Assembly (NCBI GenBank): GCA_900491605.1
Contig: UESW01004011.1
Location: 995,783-1,059,782, forward strand
Direction of reading: 5' to 3'
Source of the DNA: Calamus simplicifolius
Lineage: Eukaryota; Streptophyta; Magnoliopsida; Arecales; Arecaceae
Length of the DNA: 64,000 bases
Part shown: piece by piece, positions 1-13,119 of the stretch
How the letters are laid out: each line of letters starts with the position of its first letter
Numbering within the stretch: the first letter of the stretch is position 1
Made by a program: the position numbers and the translations under genes
The notes under the pieces: generated by a model
Told to the model about the DNA's origin: nothing
What the model saw: only the letters and a program-made list of their open reading frames with translations
The model's database searches: none

Positions 1-198
1 TCTGGAAAATTTACCTGAAGGGAAAACGGATGCCAGGGTGATGGAGGGAGCCCCCTCCTCCATCACATATATAATCCCTCTTGTGTAACGCTTTGGGTTA
101 AAGATCTGTGCAAACAAAACGCTTAGCTAAAATGAAGCGTTGTACAACACAGTGCCAAACCCGAACCTGGTTCACTTGAACCGGAACCGGATATTACA
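1..198 (-). repeat. LTR fragment of the E4 chromovirus family
   Basis: The first ~200 bases match the outer end of the E4 LTRs at about 55360-55596 and 61200-61397. Shared features are the 'gatgccaggatgatggaggg'-like segment, the CATATATAATCCC stretch, the 'aaacgctt...gaagcgt' block, and a terminal 'ggttc..tgaaccgg' motif ending in TATTACA, against TACTACA in E4. The rest lies outside the window. No polypurine tract complement follows, so this is either a solo LTR or the outer end of an element extending leftwards. Confidence 0.7.
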
Positions 199-2684
199 GA
201 TATGCTTTGCTTTAATAGAACAGCTATTTTTGATAGGACTGCATGGGTAATATTTTTTATAATTAAATGTCTATTCATTTGAATCATACGATGGGACGAG
301 TGCTATGCGTGGGCCAGAGTTGTCAGATGCGTTTCACGTCGACTTGTCAGGCGTCCACCGCTAAAACGTAATTATACCGATGATGATGGTGCTAATGCAA
401 ATCAAAATTTTTCATGCCTACCAAAGTCAAAGAATCCTGCGTTACAACATGATATGATTTATTTGCTAAGTGGATTCTGGCATCATAAAAAACTTTTTAG
501 CTCTTACCGCGAAGACCGACTTTTTTATGTTTTAACCCACCCCTCACAGAAACGATCGGCCAAGTGATTGAACAGCACGCCCTTGTCTAACCTTCCGTCC
601 CTATCATGATGAAATCATCCACTAATTAACTTTATCACTCGAGATTAAGAAATTATATACATCACACAAGATTCGTCAAAACCAACAGAAATTTTTTCTT
701 GGAATATCTGCCACTAGTTGACAGAGAATTGTGAAAAGTTGAGAGACGATGCTTCGGACGATTGACACTCAAGATAGGGTGCAAAAAAAAAAAAAAAAAT
801 CTAATATTTTTTATTTTTTTGAAAAAAAAACCCTACTAACACGCGAACTGCCACATGTTGCGCGTGATGGTTACCATCCGATTCATGAACAGGGTATTTA
901 TTATTCTCATTAGGAAATGAAATATATAGAAAGGGGAAGGGGATTAGTTGGACCACGTGAGCTGGATCCCTCTCAGTGATGCCATTAGATTAAGGCAAGC
1001 GTTTTTTTTTTTTTTTTTGAAGAGAGAACTTTGGATTTCTTAACATCGTTTCCCAATGAAGGGAGGGGAATCCTCGCTCTCAAGTTTCCATTCTTTACTT
1101 GTCCAAGAAATTGGACTTTCACGCCAAGCAGCTCCATAAATTTAAAATACAACTACTGTAGATGTACCATCTTTCTTAAAAAAAATTGCTCTACAAACTT
1201 TTTTTCAAATCATTAGAGAGCAGGAGGTTTTAAAGAAATAAAAATGCTCCATCCTCCCCTCTTATAAGGCCTTAACATGACTGATAGTGATTTTTTTTTT
1301 TTTAAAAAAAAAACTGATTGGGGGCAAAGTTGGCATGTTCTTGTGTATTGATAATTTGAGGATGATCACTAGATATTTTTTTTCCTAACTAACAAGATCT
1401 GTTTGCCCGTTTGTGGAATGAAACTATATACGAGTGGTAAAGGGACAAAAGCGCAAAATTCTGGATGAGCTATCCTTCCTTAACCAAGCTTCGGTTTCGG
1501 TGTTGCTTCCAGTGAGAACTTGGCCATATTTAACACATGACTTGCTCGACTTAAGTTCTGAGAGGCAACCGAAAAGAAGGCAATCCAAACTATCACGGCA
1601 TGAAACATGTTTTTCTCGCCTCGCCACGCCGCCTCATTCCGTATTCCGAACCAGCTAGACTCCGCGATCCGCTGACCATTTGGTAAGCCTACCATCTCCC
1701 GCCACCAACCCAATCCATATCCCTCGGCTCTGCTTCGATTCGATTTGATTTGATGGCTGGCATCCCGAGCCTGGCTGGCCCTACTGGAAATGAAAGCGAG
1801 AGAAAGAAAAGGAGAAAGAGGACGGGGGTCCAACAACATTAGGGTGGCAAGCTTAACACGAGGACGACCAGACCTCGCACTGAGCGCAGTAGTCCGTGTT
1901 TAGAATCAGGTACTCATGTGAGCATTATTGAAAAAGTGAAAAACAAGCGAAAAGGAAACAGAGAGATGAGTTGAGGTGGACCCTCGGAGTCAGCATTTTA
2001 CGGGAAAGGAAGGAAAAGAAGAAGAAGAAGAATGAATGAATGAATGGTGATAAAAATTACAAAGGGATGATATATGTTGCGGTGGAGGAAGAGCAGCTAC
2101 ATGTCCCTCTCTTCCTTTTCTTTCTTTCTTGATTACACTTTATGAGATAATCTTTGATACTCCTGAAAGACAACCAATACTTTTCACTGGAAAAGCATTA
2201 ATGCGGTCCAGTTTTATTCTCTTCTGCCAAGTGCCAAGGTATATAATGGATCATCTAAGTTAATAATAATCCATATTATTCAGTCAATTTTAAGAAACAT
2301 ACTGATCAGTTGAATGATTATAAATCATCAATCTTATAGTAAACATTTTAAGTCCATTGATTAAATAATCAAACAACAAGTTCTCAACATGCCTTACAAT
2401 ATATATATATATTATGAGTAATGCTTTCAATCAAAAATTTAGATATTTCCAAAAATTTATATTTAAATAATAAAATATCATTTTTTAGGTTTCACTAAAA
2501 CAAGACCTCCAGTTGCAATTTATGTGTGGTGTTAGGGGAAGATAAATCATATATTAAATGTTCTGTTAATCACATATGAATTACTTTTGAATTCTTTTGG
2601 TTTCTTTGGAATTTTGTGAGCATTGATAAGAGCTTAATCCATTCTCTTATGTGATTAACTTTTTAGAATTTTGTGATCATTGAT
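199..2684. other. Intergenic, no gene seen
   Basis: AT-rich sequence with several A and T homopolymers (about 783-799, 1003-1018, 1290-1312), a GAA run near 2018-2030 and GAAT repeats at 2033-2044. The short open frames around 1430-1840 on both strands overlap one another, show no recognisable domain, and are not called. A partial direct duplication ending in 'attttgtgagcattgata' (about 2612-2629) recurs just before the transposon-like element at 2685. Confidence 0.6.
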
Positions 2685-3386
2685 AAGGCTGCGTTTGGAT
2701 GTGAAAAAGTTATTTCAGGAATAGGAATACGAATTTCGTAGGAATAGCTTATTCTCTTTATTATTCCAGATTTCTGTTTAGATAAACATATGATATTCCA
2801 TGTTATTCCAATGCAATTAATGCAGTGTTATTCCAAATGATGTTTGAACAATATAGGAATAAGCATGTATTCTAATAGGAATAGATGAAACATTTTTTCT
2901 AAAATTCTAAAAATGCCCCTTTCAATAAAAATGATTTATCAATTTTTATTTTTTAAATGACTTGAATAAATTATTATTTATTAATAAATAAGATAATAAA
3001 TTAATTATTATTAATAAAATAATATAAAAATATACTTAATAAATTATTTTATATTAATAAAGAAAAAATAACATATTTAATTTATTATTTTCTATTAATA
3101 AATTTATTTAATTTAAATTATATTATAAATAAATTTATTTAATTTATTTAAATAATATTATAAATAAATTTATTTAATTTAATTTTATCGATGCCTTTGG
3201 AATAGCTGCAATGAGAATATGAGCTATTTTATTGGATACTATGAAATAAAAAATTAGAATAAAAAGGATTGATTAGAATAACTGTTCTAATAGAGCCCAC
3301 GTTTTTTATTTTTTTATTATGTTTAAAAGAATAAGATGAAATAAAAGTCTATTCCAGACCTTATTCCCCCGTTCAAACACAGCCTT
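2685..3386. mobile_element. MITE-like element with GGCTG terminal inverted repeats
   Basis: The left end begins AAGGCTGCGTTTGGATG and the right end is CGTTCAAACACAGCCTT. Reverse-complemented, the right end gives AAGGCTGTGTTTGAACG, so the two ends form an imperfect 17-bp inverted repeat. The ~700-bp interior is very AT-rich (TAATTATTATTAATAAA-type runs at 2940-3190) and has no open frame. Plant MITEs often start with GGCTG(T/C)GTTTGG. A 3-bp TAA/TTA target duplication is possible because TAAGG and CCTTA are symmetric at the edges, but it cannot be separated from the inverted repeat. The superfamily is not assigned. Confidence 0.65.
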
Positions 3387-3430
3387 ATTTATCTATAGCT
3401 AACATACAATGCATTAAAGGTGAGTAAATG

Positions 3431-3465
<35 letters not shown>

Positions 3466-3690
3466 GGAGGGACTCGTCCTTATTCGATTCCCTAGAATTA
3501 ATTGAATGCCTCTTTATCTCTCCCTCGCTTTCCTTGTTGTCTCTGCCTTGTCTCTATCCTCTCTCTCTATACTATTACTTCGGTCACCGTCTCCCACTTC
3601 CCCTAGCCTTGCTTCTTTATAATCGCACCCCCTCATCTTTGCCCCTAAAATCTCCTCAACTCCTGTACTCTAGAGCTCTTGCGAGAAATA
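3387..3690 (+). promoter_or_regulatory. Upstream region of the PAO5-like gene
   Basis: Contains an A run and an (AAAAG)n microsatellite at about 3430-3465, then pyrimidine-rich sequence (3505-3660, CTCTCTCT tracts) typical of a plant core-promoter Y patch and 5' leader. No convincing TATA box is visible; 'ctctatactatt' near 3563 is the nearest candidate. The transcription start is therefore unknown. Confidence 0.4.
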
Positions 3691-5252
3691 ATGGTGTCCA
3701 AGAAGCCGAGAATAGTGATCGTGGGTGCGGGGATGGCGGGGCTTACCGCCGCGCACCGTCTCTACACCTCCTCCGGCGACCTCTTCGACCTTTGCGTCGT
3801 CGAGGCCAGTGACCGGATTGGCGGTCGGATCCGTACTAGCGAGTTTGCCGGCGACCGCGTCGAGATGGGCGCCACCTGGATCCACGGCATTGGAGGCAGC
3901 CCCATCTACGCCATGGCCCAGGACATCCAGGCCCTCTCTGACCCCCGTCCCTGGGAGCGCATGGACGGCTTCCCCACCGACCCAGTCACCGTCGCCGAGG
4001 GCGGCGCTGTCGTCGATCCCGGCCGCGTCGTGGCCCCGATCACCGCCCTCTACCGCCGCCTCATGGACTCCGCCCGCGCCGGCGACGCCGCCATCGATCC
4101 CAAGGACCCCAGCGTCGGTTACTTGCTCCGCCACGGCCTCGAAAGGTACCGCGCCTCCCGCGGCGACGCCGGAGGCGGCAGCGGTACCGAGGGCGACTGG
4201 ACCCTGGAGGCGCTGGAGGACGCCGTGCTCGCGATCCACGAGAACACGGAGCGGACCTGCACCTCGGCCGACGACCTGAGGGGGCTGGACCTGACCGCCG
4301 AGAGCGAGTACCGGGACTTCCCGGGCGACCAGATCACGATCGCCAAGGGGTACTCGCGGATCGTGGAGACCCTGGCCGCCGTCCTGCCACCGGGCGTGAT
4401 CCGTTTCGGGCGGTGGCTGCGTCGCATCGAGTGGTGCCCCGGGGAGGAGGCGGGAGCGGAGGTCCTGTGAGGCTCCACTTCGAGGGAGACTACACCCCGA
4501 TGGCCGCGGATCACGTGATTATCACGGTCTCGCTGGGGGTCCTCAAGGCCGGGTTGGGGCTGGGGAAGGAGGTCGGTTTAGGGTCACCGGCCGGCCCCGG
4601 TGTGCTGTTCTCCCCGAGCCTTCCGGATTTCAAGCGGGGCGCCATCGGACGGCTGGGATTTGGCGTGGTGGACAAGCTCTTCATGGAGATGGATGTGGAT
4701 GTAGATGACGATATTTCTTCGGGGCGGTTTTTCCCGTTCCTCCAGCTGGCGTTCGACCAGGCGGGGTCGTCGGCGAGACACGTGGCGAAGATCCCGCGGT
4801 GGATGAGGAAGACGCACTCGATCTGCCCGATCTACGGCGGATCGAAGGTCCTGCTGGCGTGGTTTGCGGGGAAGGAGGCAGTGGAGCTGGAATCGCTGGA
4901 CGACCGGGAGATCATCCGCGGGTCCCACGCCACGCTGGACGCCTTCCTCCACTACCCGCGCCGGAGGATCGCGAGGGTGAAGCGGAGCGCCTGGGCCAGC
5001 GATCCGCTCTTCCTCGGCTCCTACAGCTACGTGGCCGTCGGATCCAGCGGGGACGACCTCGATCTCATGGCGGAGCCGCTGCCGCGTCCTACCAGCGCTG
5101 GAGACGCTGCTCCGCCGCCGCTGCAGATACTGTTCGCCGGGGAGGCAACGCACAGGTCGCATTACTCTACCACGCACGGGGCGTATTTTAGCGGCATCAG
5201 GGAGGCTAACCGCCTTCTCCAGCACTATCGCTATACCAGCACTTTCGTATAG
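3691..5252 (+). CDS. PAO5: PAO5-like polyamine oxidase, intronless, one frameshift
   Basis: FAD-dependent amine oxidase. The family oxidises polyamines at the secondary amine; plant PAO5-type enzymes are intronless and act on spermine or thermospermine. From the N-terminus: dinucleotide-binding VIVGAGMAGL directly after the start, the ribose-binding VVEASDRIGGRIRT, then VEMGATWIHG. The C-terminal part has ILFAGEATHRSHYSTTHGAY and SGIREANRLL, the FAD/substrate cap expected of the family. The start is ATG 3691, because the first FAD-binding strand follows at once; a TTG at 3679 is in frame but not needed. Total length of ~520 codons fits the family. The frame changes between about 4425 and 4460 in a G/C-rich stretch, equivalent to loss of one base. 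Both halves otherwise read cleanly, so this is either an assembly error or a very young pseudogene. No peroxisomal targeting tail is seen: the protein ends TFV. Confidence 0.9.
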
Positions 5253-5630
5253 TCATCATTGAAAATTTAAATCGATAGATAGTCATCATCCCGGTATTCT
5301 TAATTTATGCTTATGTAATAGAGGGAAAGGAAGGGGAAGCTGGAAGGAATGGGAGGGGGCGCTATGTGTATGAGAAGAATTTTTTTTTTTTCTTTTTTTT
5401 CTTTTCTTCTTAACTCGTTGTTTTTCTTAAATTTTAAATTGTCCCATATTTCTGTTCTCTCTCTAAATCCTGTAGGTTTGATGAAGTTTATCAGGTCTCC
5501 AACCATCCATCTTTCTCTTTTCCTTACTATCATGCTCTAAAATTTTATTAGAATTAAGTTATAGCTCAAACTAATCCCCCATTCTGTCTAACCTCTCAAG
5601 CAGTTCTGGTCTTGGCAATCAGGAGAGGAC

Positions 5631-5730
5631 GACACCTAGCAACACTAGTATTGTCATGATTCTGATCTTTTGTCGAATCAGGAATGGGCGACACCTAGCA
5701 ACGCCAAGTGTTGACGACAGAATCATGACA
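5631..5730. repeat. 13-bp perfect inverted repeat with nested direct repeats
   Basis: TGTCATGATTCTG (5652-5664) and its exact reverse complement CAGAATCATGACA (5718-5730) flank a 53-base loop. The direct repeat GACACCTAGCAAC occurs at 5631-5643 and 5690-5702, one copy outside and one inside the loop. The arrangement looks like a small rearranged or folded-back element. No gene is attached to it. Confidence 0.7.
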
Positions 5731-8700
5731 TGTGAACAACGCGTGTTGAGTCAGATCAAATACTTCAACAATACCAGGTCAGCCCAGATCAGTGGTCAAA
5801 CCATGCCGTGGATCCCAGACACCAATAGAGTCATGCATAATGCTACCAATGCCCTCTGATCTAGGGGAGTAAGAGATATCATCAATCACTAAAGCCAATC
5901 TCTGGTTGGTAACCACCATCCTCCACTGCACATTGATAACATGCTATGCACATAAAGGCACATGGCATATTGGCATTTCTAAAGCATGATCTTCCTTCTT
6001 GTATAGACTGTACCAATAGCATGCGCTCAGGGACTTGCATGCAGTGGAAGCCTCACATATGCCCACCCCCTTTTCAGGTAGACCCCGCGCATCTCGCAAA
6101 CCTCAATCATATATACCGAATGATGATGGGTGTGGTTTATATAAACACATAATTTGTATAAGGATTTTGCTTCAGCACGTGTAGATTTAGAACTTACCCA
6201 TATCAAAAAAAAGTCGTAGAGCGTGCGGGAGTAATGGAACAGAATCCGATGCACACAGGCTATTCCAGGCTGCTTTCCCTTGATGTGCCACAGAAAAACA
6301 GCCAGATCCGGTCCTGTTCCATGGTCTTGTTCCAAGATCTGAGAAGCGATTCTGGTCACGGACGACAAACTTGTTTTCTTGTGGTTTTGTTTGGTTATGT
6401 AGGTAGGGGCTAACTGTTCATTGATGTCAACATTATTGTTGTCAGCTTTGTTTGCCAGCAAGCCACGTGAGGTGGGGCGGATATTCCCCAATTCTGAAAC
6501 CAAGTTGGCCCATCTTACAGTGGCATGAGGTGAAACCATCTTCTATGGTGCACGCACAGTATCTCTTGTATGCAGTACCATTTAAACATCTCTTCCGGGG
6601 ACACAATACTGTACTCTTGGCTGGCGTATACCTGACAGCAGGGCTGTCCACTTCCAAATATTATCAACACAATCGGGACGGTTTGATGTGGCACCCAGCA
6701 TGTTGACACACAAATTTAATGGTAAGCTATTTGAGGGCTTTTTTTTTTTTTTTTTTTTTGGTGAGAAACACAATAGAGATACCACCATCAATGTCACTCC
6801 ACGTATGCACATGACAAGAGATTATATTTAGGAATAAAATTTGCTGGCATGCTAAATACCTATGCATGGAGCAAGAGTAAACGACACGTGCCAATAACAA
6901 AGATAGCAGCCCACAGCGTTTGATAGAGATATCTACAAACGCCAATGCAGGATGGATGGGCTTGACTTCTTACATATGCGAACACAATCCACCCCTAGTG
7001 ATTTGGAAACAATCTGGCACAACGTCCCTTTCTTAGACCCCATTCCATGTAATCAACCGCGCCAAAATAAAAGGGCCTCCAAGTTCCAACCACAGCCGTC
7101 GGTTTGGGCTCTCTCTCTCTCTCTCTTTCTCTCGCAAGCACGCACTACTATACTAATATTAGGTATTCAAGCGACAAGGCCGATAAGCTCTCATGGCTTA
7201 TTTTCTATCATTACGCTCTTGTATTATATGTTGTGTGTGTGTGTGGAAGTATAAGATTCCTATCATTATGAGAAGCAAGAAGATTTTAGAGGGCCAAAAT
7301 TTATATCCGGTGACCAATCAATTAGGAAGGAATGATTTTTGTTGTCGGGTCCACCATATGCATGATAATGTCGGAGGTACATACCCCACCTGTGACAGCC
7401 ATCTTGTTACATCTTTTGCTGGATAGCGCCAGCTATGGAAACGAGGTCCCATCCTAAGAATAGGCCTGCTTTTTCCTTGGCTATCGCAAAAATCAAACTG
7501 CTCTTAGTGCCAGTGTGTTTGATGTGTTTCAAACGCCATAGCAAATTTGAACGACCGAGGTGCAACCATTCTGTAACATATTCGCCTTAGTCTCTAACCC
7601 TTTCGGCGTTGTATTTAATTTATAATACCAACCATGCCTATATGAAAATATTGTACAGGCACTTGTCTTGTGTCAGTCTTTACCAGTAAGGATCAGAGTA
7701 GTAGTAGGCATTGCTACAAACCATCTATATACAGTGTCATGAGCCCAAATCTTTCTTTCTTAATTAAAATCTCGTGATTCAGCATTTTGAATGACAATTT
7801 GGGAGCATTCTCCATTTCTTTTCTTTTTTCATTAACCTAGTTTCATGGTGTATTCTGCTTAATGGTTGCAGTAAATGATTAAAAAGTTGCTGTTTTACAC
7901 ACCAAATCAAATGTCAGGAATCAAGAAGCACATAATACATAAACTTCTTGAGAATTATATTTGTATCTGACTTTTCACAAGCAATACATATAACTAAGTT
8001 GTCATCGTGTAAATATATGCTCCTTTCGTTGTTTTAACCATGAAGGATTATTTTATGTTTGTTGCGGTCATGTTATTAGAGTTGTGCTACCTTGTTTGTA
8101 TGACAAGTAGAACTCAAAACAACAGGCCTCTCGGTAAATAACAGTCAACCCTTCTCTAGAATATTTTATAATTTGAATTCTGATATATTAATATTATGAG
8201 ATATGAGATATCTATTTACTTATGTATTCGTTCCAGTGACAACCCATTCTAGCTGGCTTTAACTAAAAGGGGGTAATAAGTAACAAGAAAGAAACCGTTC
8301 CCTAGGCAGGAAACTGATGTTCGAAAGGCACCTATAACCACAGATGCACAGAAAAACAGGAATTAGATATCCAAATTGGAAAAATATACAGAGCATGCGC
8401 TGTAAAGATCCAGATGGGTACTTTGACTACAAAAAATATTTCGAGGCTATGACCTATGTGTGACACAAAAAGAATGGGCCCCTAAAAACTATCATGAAGG
8501 CATTAGGATGCTTAGTCCCTCCCTATCAATGATTGGCCACTTTAACGCCCCTCTTCTTGCTGTCCTCGTTGATATGAGACAACATCCATCCATGAGAGCA
8601 ACATAACCGCCTAACAAGTTTGGCTAGAAACAGCCAAATCCCAAGATTATGCGTATTTCATCAACCAAACACAATTTGTACCCTTGGTAAGAGTGTCCCT

Positions 8701-10489
8701 CACGCATGATCCCCGCCAAGAGGGCAAATCATCCTGTGCAAGTGGGCAAAGGATCAAGGACTCACAGCAAGAAGAATAGGGGCATGTAATCTAAAAAACC
8801 ATGCAGACTGCAAGAGCTCGAAAAGAGCTTGTCATTTTAAATAAATTGGAGGTCTTTTAGAAGATTGACAATATCTGAGGTACAGATGAGAAAATGCACC
8901 TTTTATCTTGTTTGCACTACAATAGCTCCTAATAGAGATTCTGCAGATGGGATAACTTCTAACAACAGCTCCTAATGGAGATTGTACAATTGGGATATAT
9001 TGTAAGACATATGTAGAACTAACCACCCACCCATTATTAATAAGAGATGTGTATGTTGGAGAGCAAGGGATGCTAAAACCATGTAGATCAACCGATCATG
9101 TCATTTCCAAAGTGCATCTTTAACAAACCTAACATCAAAGGCTTTTTTTCTCAGTCATGAATCAATTTGTTTATCAACTATATACAGTTCAAATTTTTCA
9201 GCTTGATTGGATGCTTCAATACAAGCCTTGACGTTCTCAACCCTGTAAGATATTATCATTCTATTCAAATACAGCATAACAAATCACAGATTCACCAAAA
9301 TTGAGTGTCTGCATTGAGCTTTAGGAAAAGAAAATCATTACAAAAGGTTCTGACTTCTGACAGTATCACGGCCACCCATGAGGCACTTATTTCTTGGCAT
9401 TAGATATGCAAATACTCGTGCATGAAACTATCAGGGGGAATACAAATGACTGAGCATTTTGTATGAAATGAATGCTTCCTGACAGGCAAGTGCATTACTT
9501 GCACCTCTATGGCCAAAATGAGCTATTTATGAAGCATCATTGGAGTAGTATACTCTCTAGATATTTAGCTCCATATCTATCTCTACCACAGATATCCAAC
9601 ACTCTTTAACCAAAGAAAAAGATATCCAACCTATCTCATGCATTTAAAGTTTACTGCATTTGCAAACATATGGATTATGGTAGCATAAGTGCAAACTTCC
9701 TACATAATAAAATCACTTTTTGATGTTCTGTCCTAATGAGGTGTGTGCAAAATATTATATAAATGGATAATGAATTGTTGGTTAATGATAGAGTTTGTTA
9801 TACTCTAATCAGAATTATTTTCCAATGTTAGCTCCAGACAAGAAAAACATTCGATATCCTATAGATTTATATCTGAAGACAGGAAAAACAGGCATAGAAA
9901 AAGCAAACAAATAAATAGGTCAGCATAAAGGCAAAAATGATAATTAAGTCATGATAGAGAACTCTTACAATAATTCCTTGAGCAGAGTGTATTGTGTATA
10001 AGTCACAGGTTAAAGTTGTTCGCACCTACTACAAAGGTTGTCAGGCTTGCACCATAGAATTTCCAGCTGATCCTGTCCAAGAGAATGAACAATCCATCAC
10101 AGCTAATCGATCTTCTAAACACTTGAACCTATCATGTAATATATTGAAATAATTTCAAGAAGTGACACTTCATGTCAATCTTCATGATTGAAGGGACTAT
10201 TACTATCTGTGGAGTATAAATGAATTCCTACAAGCAGGTGTCCCTCTGCTTCCCAAGTTATTGCTATTACCAAGATCTTTTGCTGCAGGATGATCCTCTT
10301 TCACTTTCTTTGGCTAACTCTCCTCTGTAAGTGCTCATCGAATTCAAGCAGAGAGGAAAAGCTTGTATACCACAGGCTCAGTCCAGCAAGCATTCTAGAC
10401 ACCATTGATTGAATCTTCTCAAAATTTCAATATTGGTCTTTATACAAATTCCATCATCATTTTAGCTTTCTAGACAAAGTGGTAAAAAA

Positions 10490-10740
10490 ATCCTTATGCA
10501 CAAGGTCTGCCATACCAATTAGTACTGACCCATATCAGTAAGATACTAGAATGGTACTAAGTTATATGAATTGAACCAGTTCAAACCAACCCATACTGCC
10601 TAGTACCAAATGGCTAAGAATGAAAAAAGAATGGCACCCTGCTCGGTATGGGGTGCGCACCGTTACGTACCATACCTATCTATACTTTACTGAACCAGTA
10701 ATGTACCGGGTCTTGGTACTAATTTTGTAAACCTTGCTTA
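10490..10740. repeat. Possible short dispersed repeat rich in GGTAC/GTACC
   Basis: The segment is dense in 'tagtac', 'ggtact', 'gtaccg' and 'ggtatg' words, with 'ccgttacgtaccatacc' at 10660-10676 and 'aatgtaccgggtcttggtac' at 10700-10719. A compositionally similar stretch occurs at about 25470-25660. This is the kind of sequence seen in short non-coding transposons, but no clear terminal repeats were found. Confidence 0.3.
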
Positions 10741-10944
10741 TACATCTCCAATAGCTTCACTTAACTTTTCCTTCCAGAGCACCAACCATTTATTATTTAT
10801 GGACTAAGATGTAAATGCAAACAAAAAAATATATAAATCATCCAATGTCTACTTCTAAGGCTTAGGCATCCAAAATAGAAAAGCACTTTCCAATCATTGC
10901 TTTATACATTTTTTTTCTCCAAAACCTTTGCTTATTGTCAAATT

Positions 10945-10979
<35 letters not shown>

Positions 10980-12730
10980 GATCCTTCAACATATTTAGGA
11001 GACCTTTGTGGCCTCTTTTATTCCTTTCTTTTCGTTTCTTCTTTTTGGAGAGAAGGGGGGTTAAACAATAGAGGAAGCCCCTCAATTACATCCTTGAAAA
11101 ATAATTCTAGAAGCATCAGCATTTACAAGCAGCAGTAAATTACTAGGCAAGTTAGAATTCTAGAAGCATGGGGCAGTAAGGGAGGTAGCTGCATTAGAAA
11201 GAAAGTTGGTTGGTTGCTTTCGTCCGTGCATAATAACAGAAGCCTGGAACTGACCAGTATGTGGCTTACCATGCACATGGGTGCATTCCCCACACTTATT
11301 TCTAATGTGCAATAATAACTGAAAACATGATACTGTTTTCTTCTTTCTTGCTGTTTGGAAAGCGACGTGCAAAAGGTATTTGATTTGCTAAACATGGTTA
11401 GATTTACCTAAAAGACATTAGAGAACTGAGAAAACTACCTTGTTGACTCCACTGTCAATCCCTTCCATCATAATATAATGCCTCTTAAAGATTGGATACA
11501 AATCAAATAATCTTGCACAAACAGCACACATGTTGATATGCAGCTCTCTCCAGAAAACTACTTGTTGTGAGAAACCTGGGGTTCATAATAAAAAAACAAA
11601 ACGTGATTAGAATCAAGTAGCAAGCGGAAGAAGGTATACACAGATAACAGGTAAGAAAAATTGGCAGCCCCAACTAAACTAGGCCATCTCAAGTTTGCTT
11701 CCAGTAATGTTGAGATTGCAGCACAATATCTCCCACAGTTTACCTAATGAAGTCTTGTGAATTTGTTGCCCGGTTATAACCGCCAAAGTTACTTATTTCA
11801 AGGGAACAGAAATGATATAATTGGAAATAGATTATAAAAGCATGTGATAAGCATCTGTGGTGGTGGTGCACGTGTGCATGTGCATGTGTGTGCATGCATG
11901 TGTGTGTATGTCTGAGCCCCATTATATTCTGTTAAATAAGACTCTTCTGGCATCCAATTCAATTAAATACAATAAGTTTGGAGGAAGCCAATTGGACCAG
12001 GATGAAGCTTGCGCAGAGGAGGCGCTTCAATTTGCTAGCAAGTCCATCAGCTGATTCCTCCCTTGGTGGATGTGTTTAGCTCAGAAGTCAGTTAGAGAGG
12101 AGGAAATATTCCATAACTCCCTCGGGGAGAGTTGTTGAAGCACCCTTGTTTATCCAAGAACAACAGTGCTGGAATCACCCTTCTTGATAATTCTGTTGAT
12201 ATGTAAGTAACATGTAGCGTATACTTGTCCATCAATGAAAGCAGTGAGCTCAATAATGTGAGCCAAAGTTGACTTAATAGGTGCTGCAGTAGCATAAAGA
12301 ACTCTTCCATGGAAGCCGGTGATGAAGAATATAATGCTAGCTCTATGATGAACGGACTAAAGTCAACTTCACGTATCCAGGTTGGTGGGGCTCCTAGCAA
12401 ATGAGTTGAGAAGAGGTGAAAGTATAAAACTCCAGCAGGTTGGAGTCTGATGACGCCCGATCACTGGTCCTGAACGTTGGGAAAAGAAAATGGATTGATT
12501 ATCGAATCTTTGCTCCACCAGGTTGTCTGCAAAAAAGTCCCAGGACCGAAGGAATTCTCCGGTGGGACCCTCCGACGCTCAAGTTAGCAATCGAGGTCAC
12601 AGCTGAGGAGGAGCTCGAATGAGCTCTTTTTAGATGAAAAGTGTTCCCAGGGAGAAGGGATTCCTCTCTGAACGCTAAGATAGAGATTCCTTGGGGTTAT
12701 CGCCCATACCTGATTATTGAGTGGATTCAC

Positions 12731-12764
12731 TTCTTATAGGAGTTGACACTTGCATGACCACGTG
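12731..12764 (-). promoter_or_regulatory. E1 LTR core promoter: G-box and TATA
   Basis: On the minus strand a CACGTG G-box (12759-12764) lies ~20 bp upstream of TATAAGAA (12731-12738). The same pair is found in the E3 LTRs. In the other E1 LTR the TATA is kept (~24484-24491) but the G-box has become CACATG. G-boxes bind bZIP/bHLH factors, so stress- or light-linked transcription is possible but untested. Confidence 0.55.
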
Positions 12765-13119
12765 GGATTCCGTGAAAAACGAATGTCCACGAAGTTCTTG
12801 GGAGTTGTGTGAATCTGGGCTGGTTGGTAGGTCCTGTCCCATTGGAGAGGAAGAAAACGGCAGTTGATGGGCTACGCCCCATCAGCCAGTGGGGCTATTG
12901 GATAGTTGGGTCCAGTCCCATCAGTAGCGTGGCCAGTGGGTAGTTAGATCTGGCGTTGTCAGGCGGCGTGGGTCAGGAAGGTGGCATCCTAAACTACCAG
13001 GGCCGTGCTGGGGCTAATTTGGAGGAAACGAGGCGTTTCGACTCTCCCGAGGGAGCCGAGGCTGAGCTGAGTCGACCGGGGATGGCCGGGGCCAACCTCG
13101 CCGATCAGGAATTGCCGGG

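Larger units (their letters stand above)
5253..12447. other. Long intergenic stretch, no gene recognised
   Basis: About 7.2 kb between PAO5 and E1. It holds homopolymers (T runs at 5380-5400, 6741-6760), (CT)n at 7112-7133 and 10947-10972, and TG/CATG-rich sequence at 11865-11910. Open frames are all under 175 codons, overlap each other on opposite strands (for example 6027-6709), and show no family I recognise. Scattered low-copy repeats are possible. No tRNA, rRNA or known small-RNA gene was identified by eye. Confidence 0.5.

Noticed and set aside
3670..4239. 189-codon minus ORF
   Set aside because: Also a shadow of the PAO5 N-terminal half.
4584..5225. 213-codon minus ORF opposite PAO5
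   Set aside because: Shadow of a GC-rich gene; no domain, and the plus strand has clear amine oxidase motifs.
6027..6709. Host gene suggested by 60-170-codon frames on both strands
   Set aside because: No recognisable domain, no splice-consistent chain, and both strands equally open.
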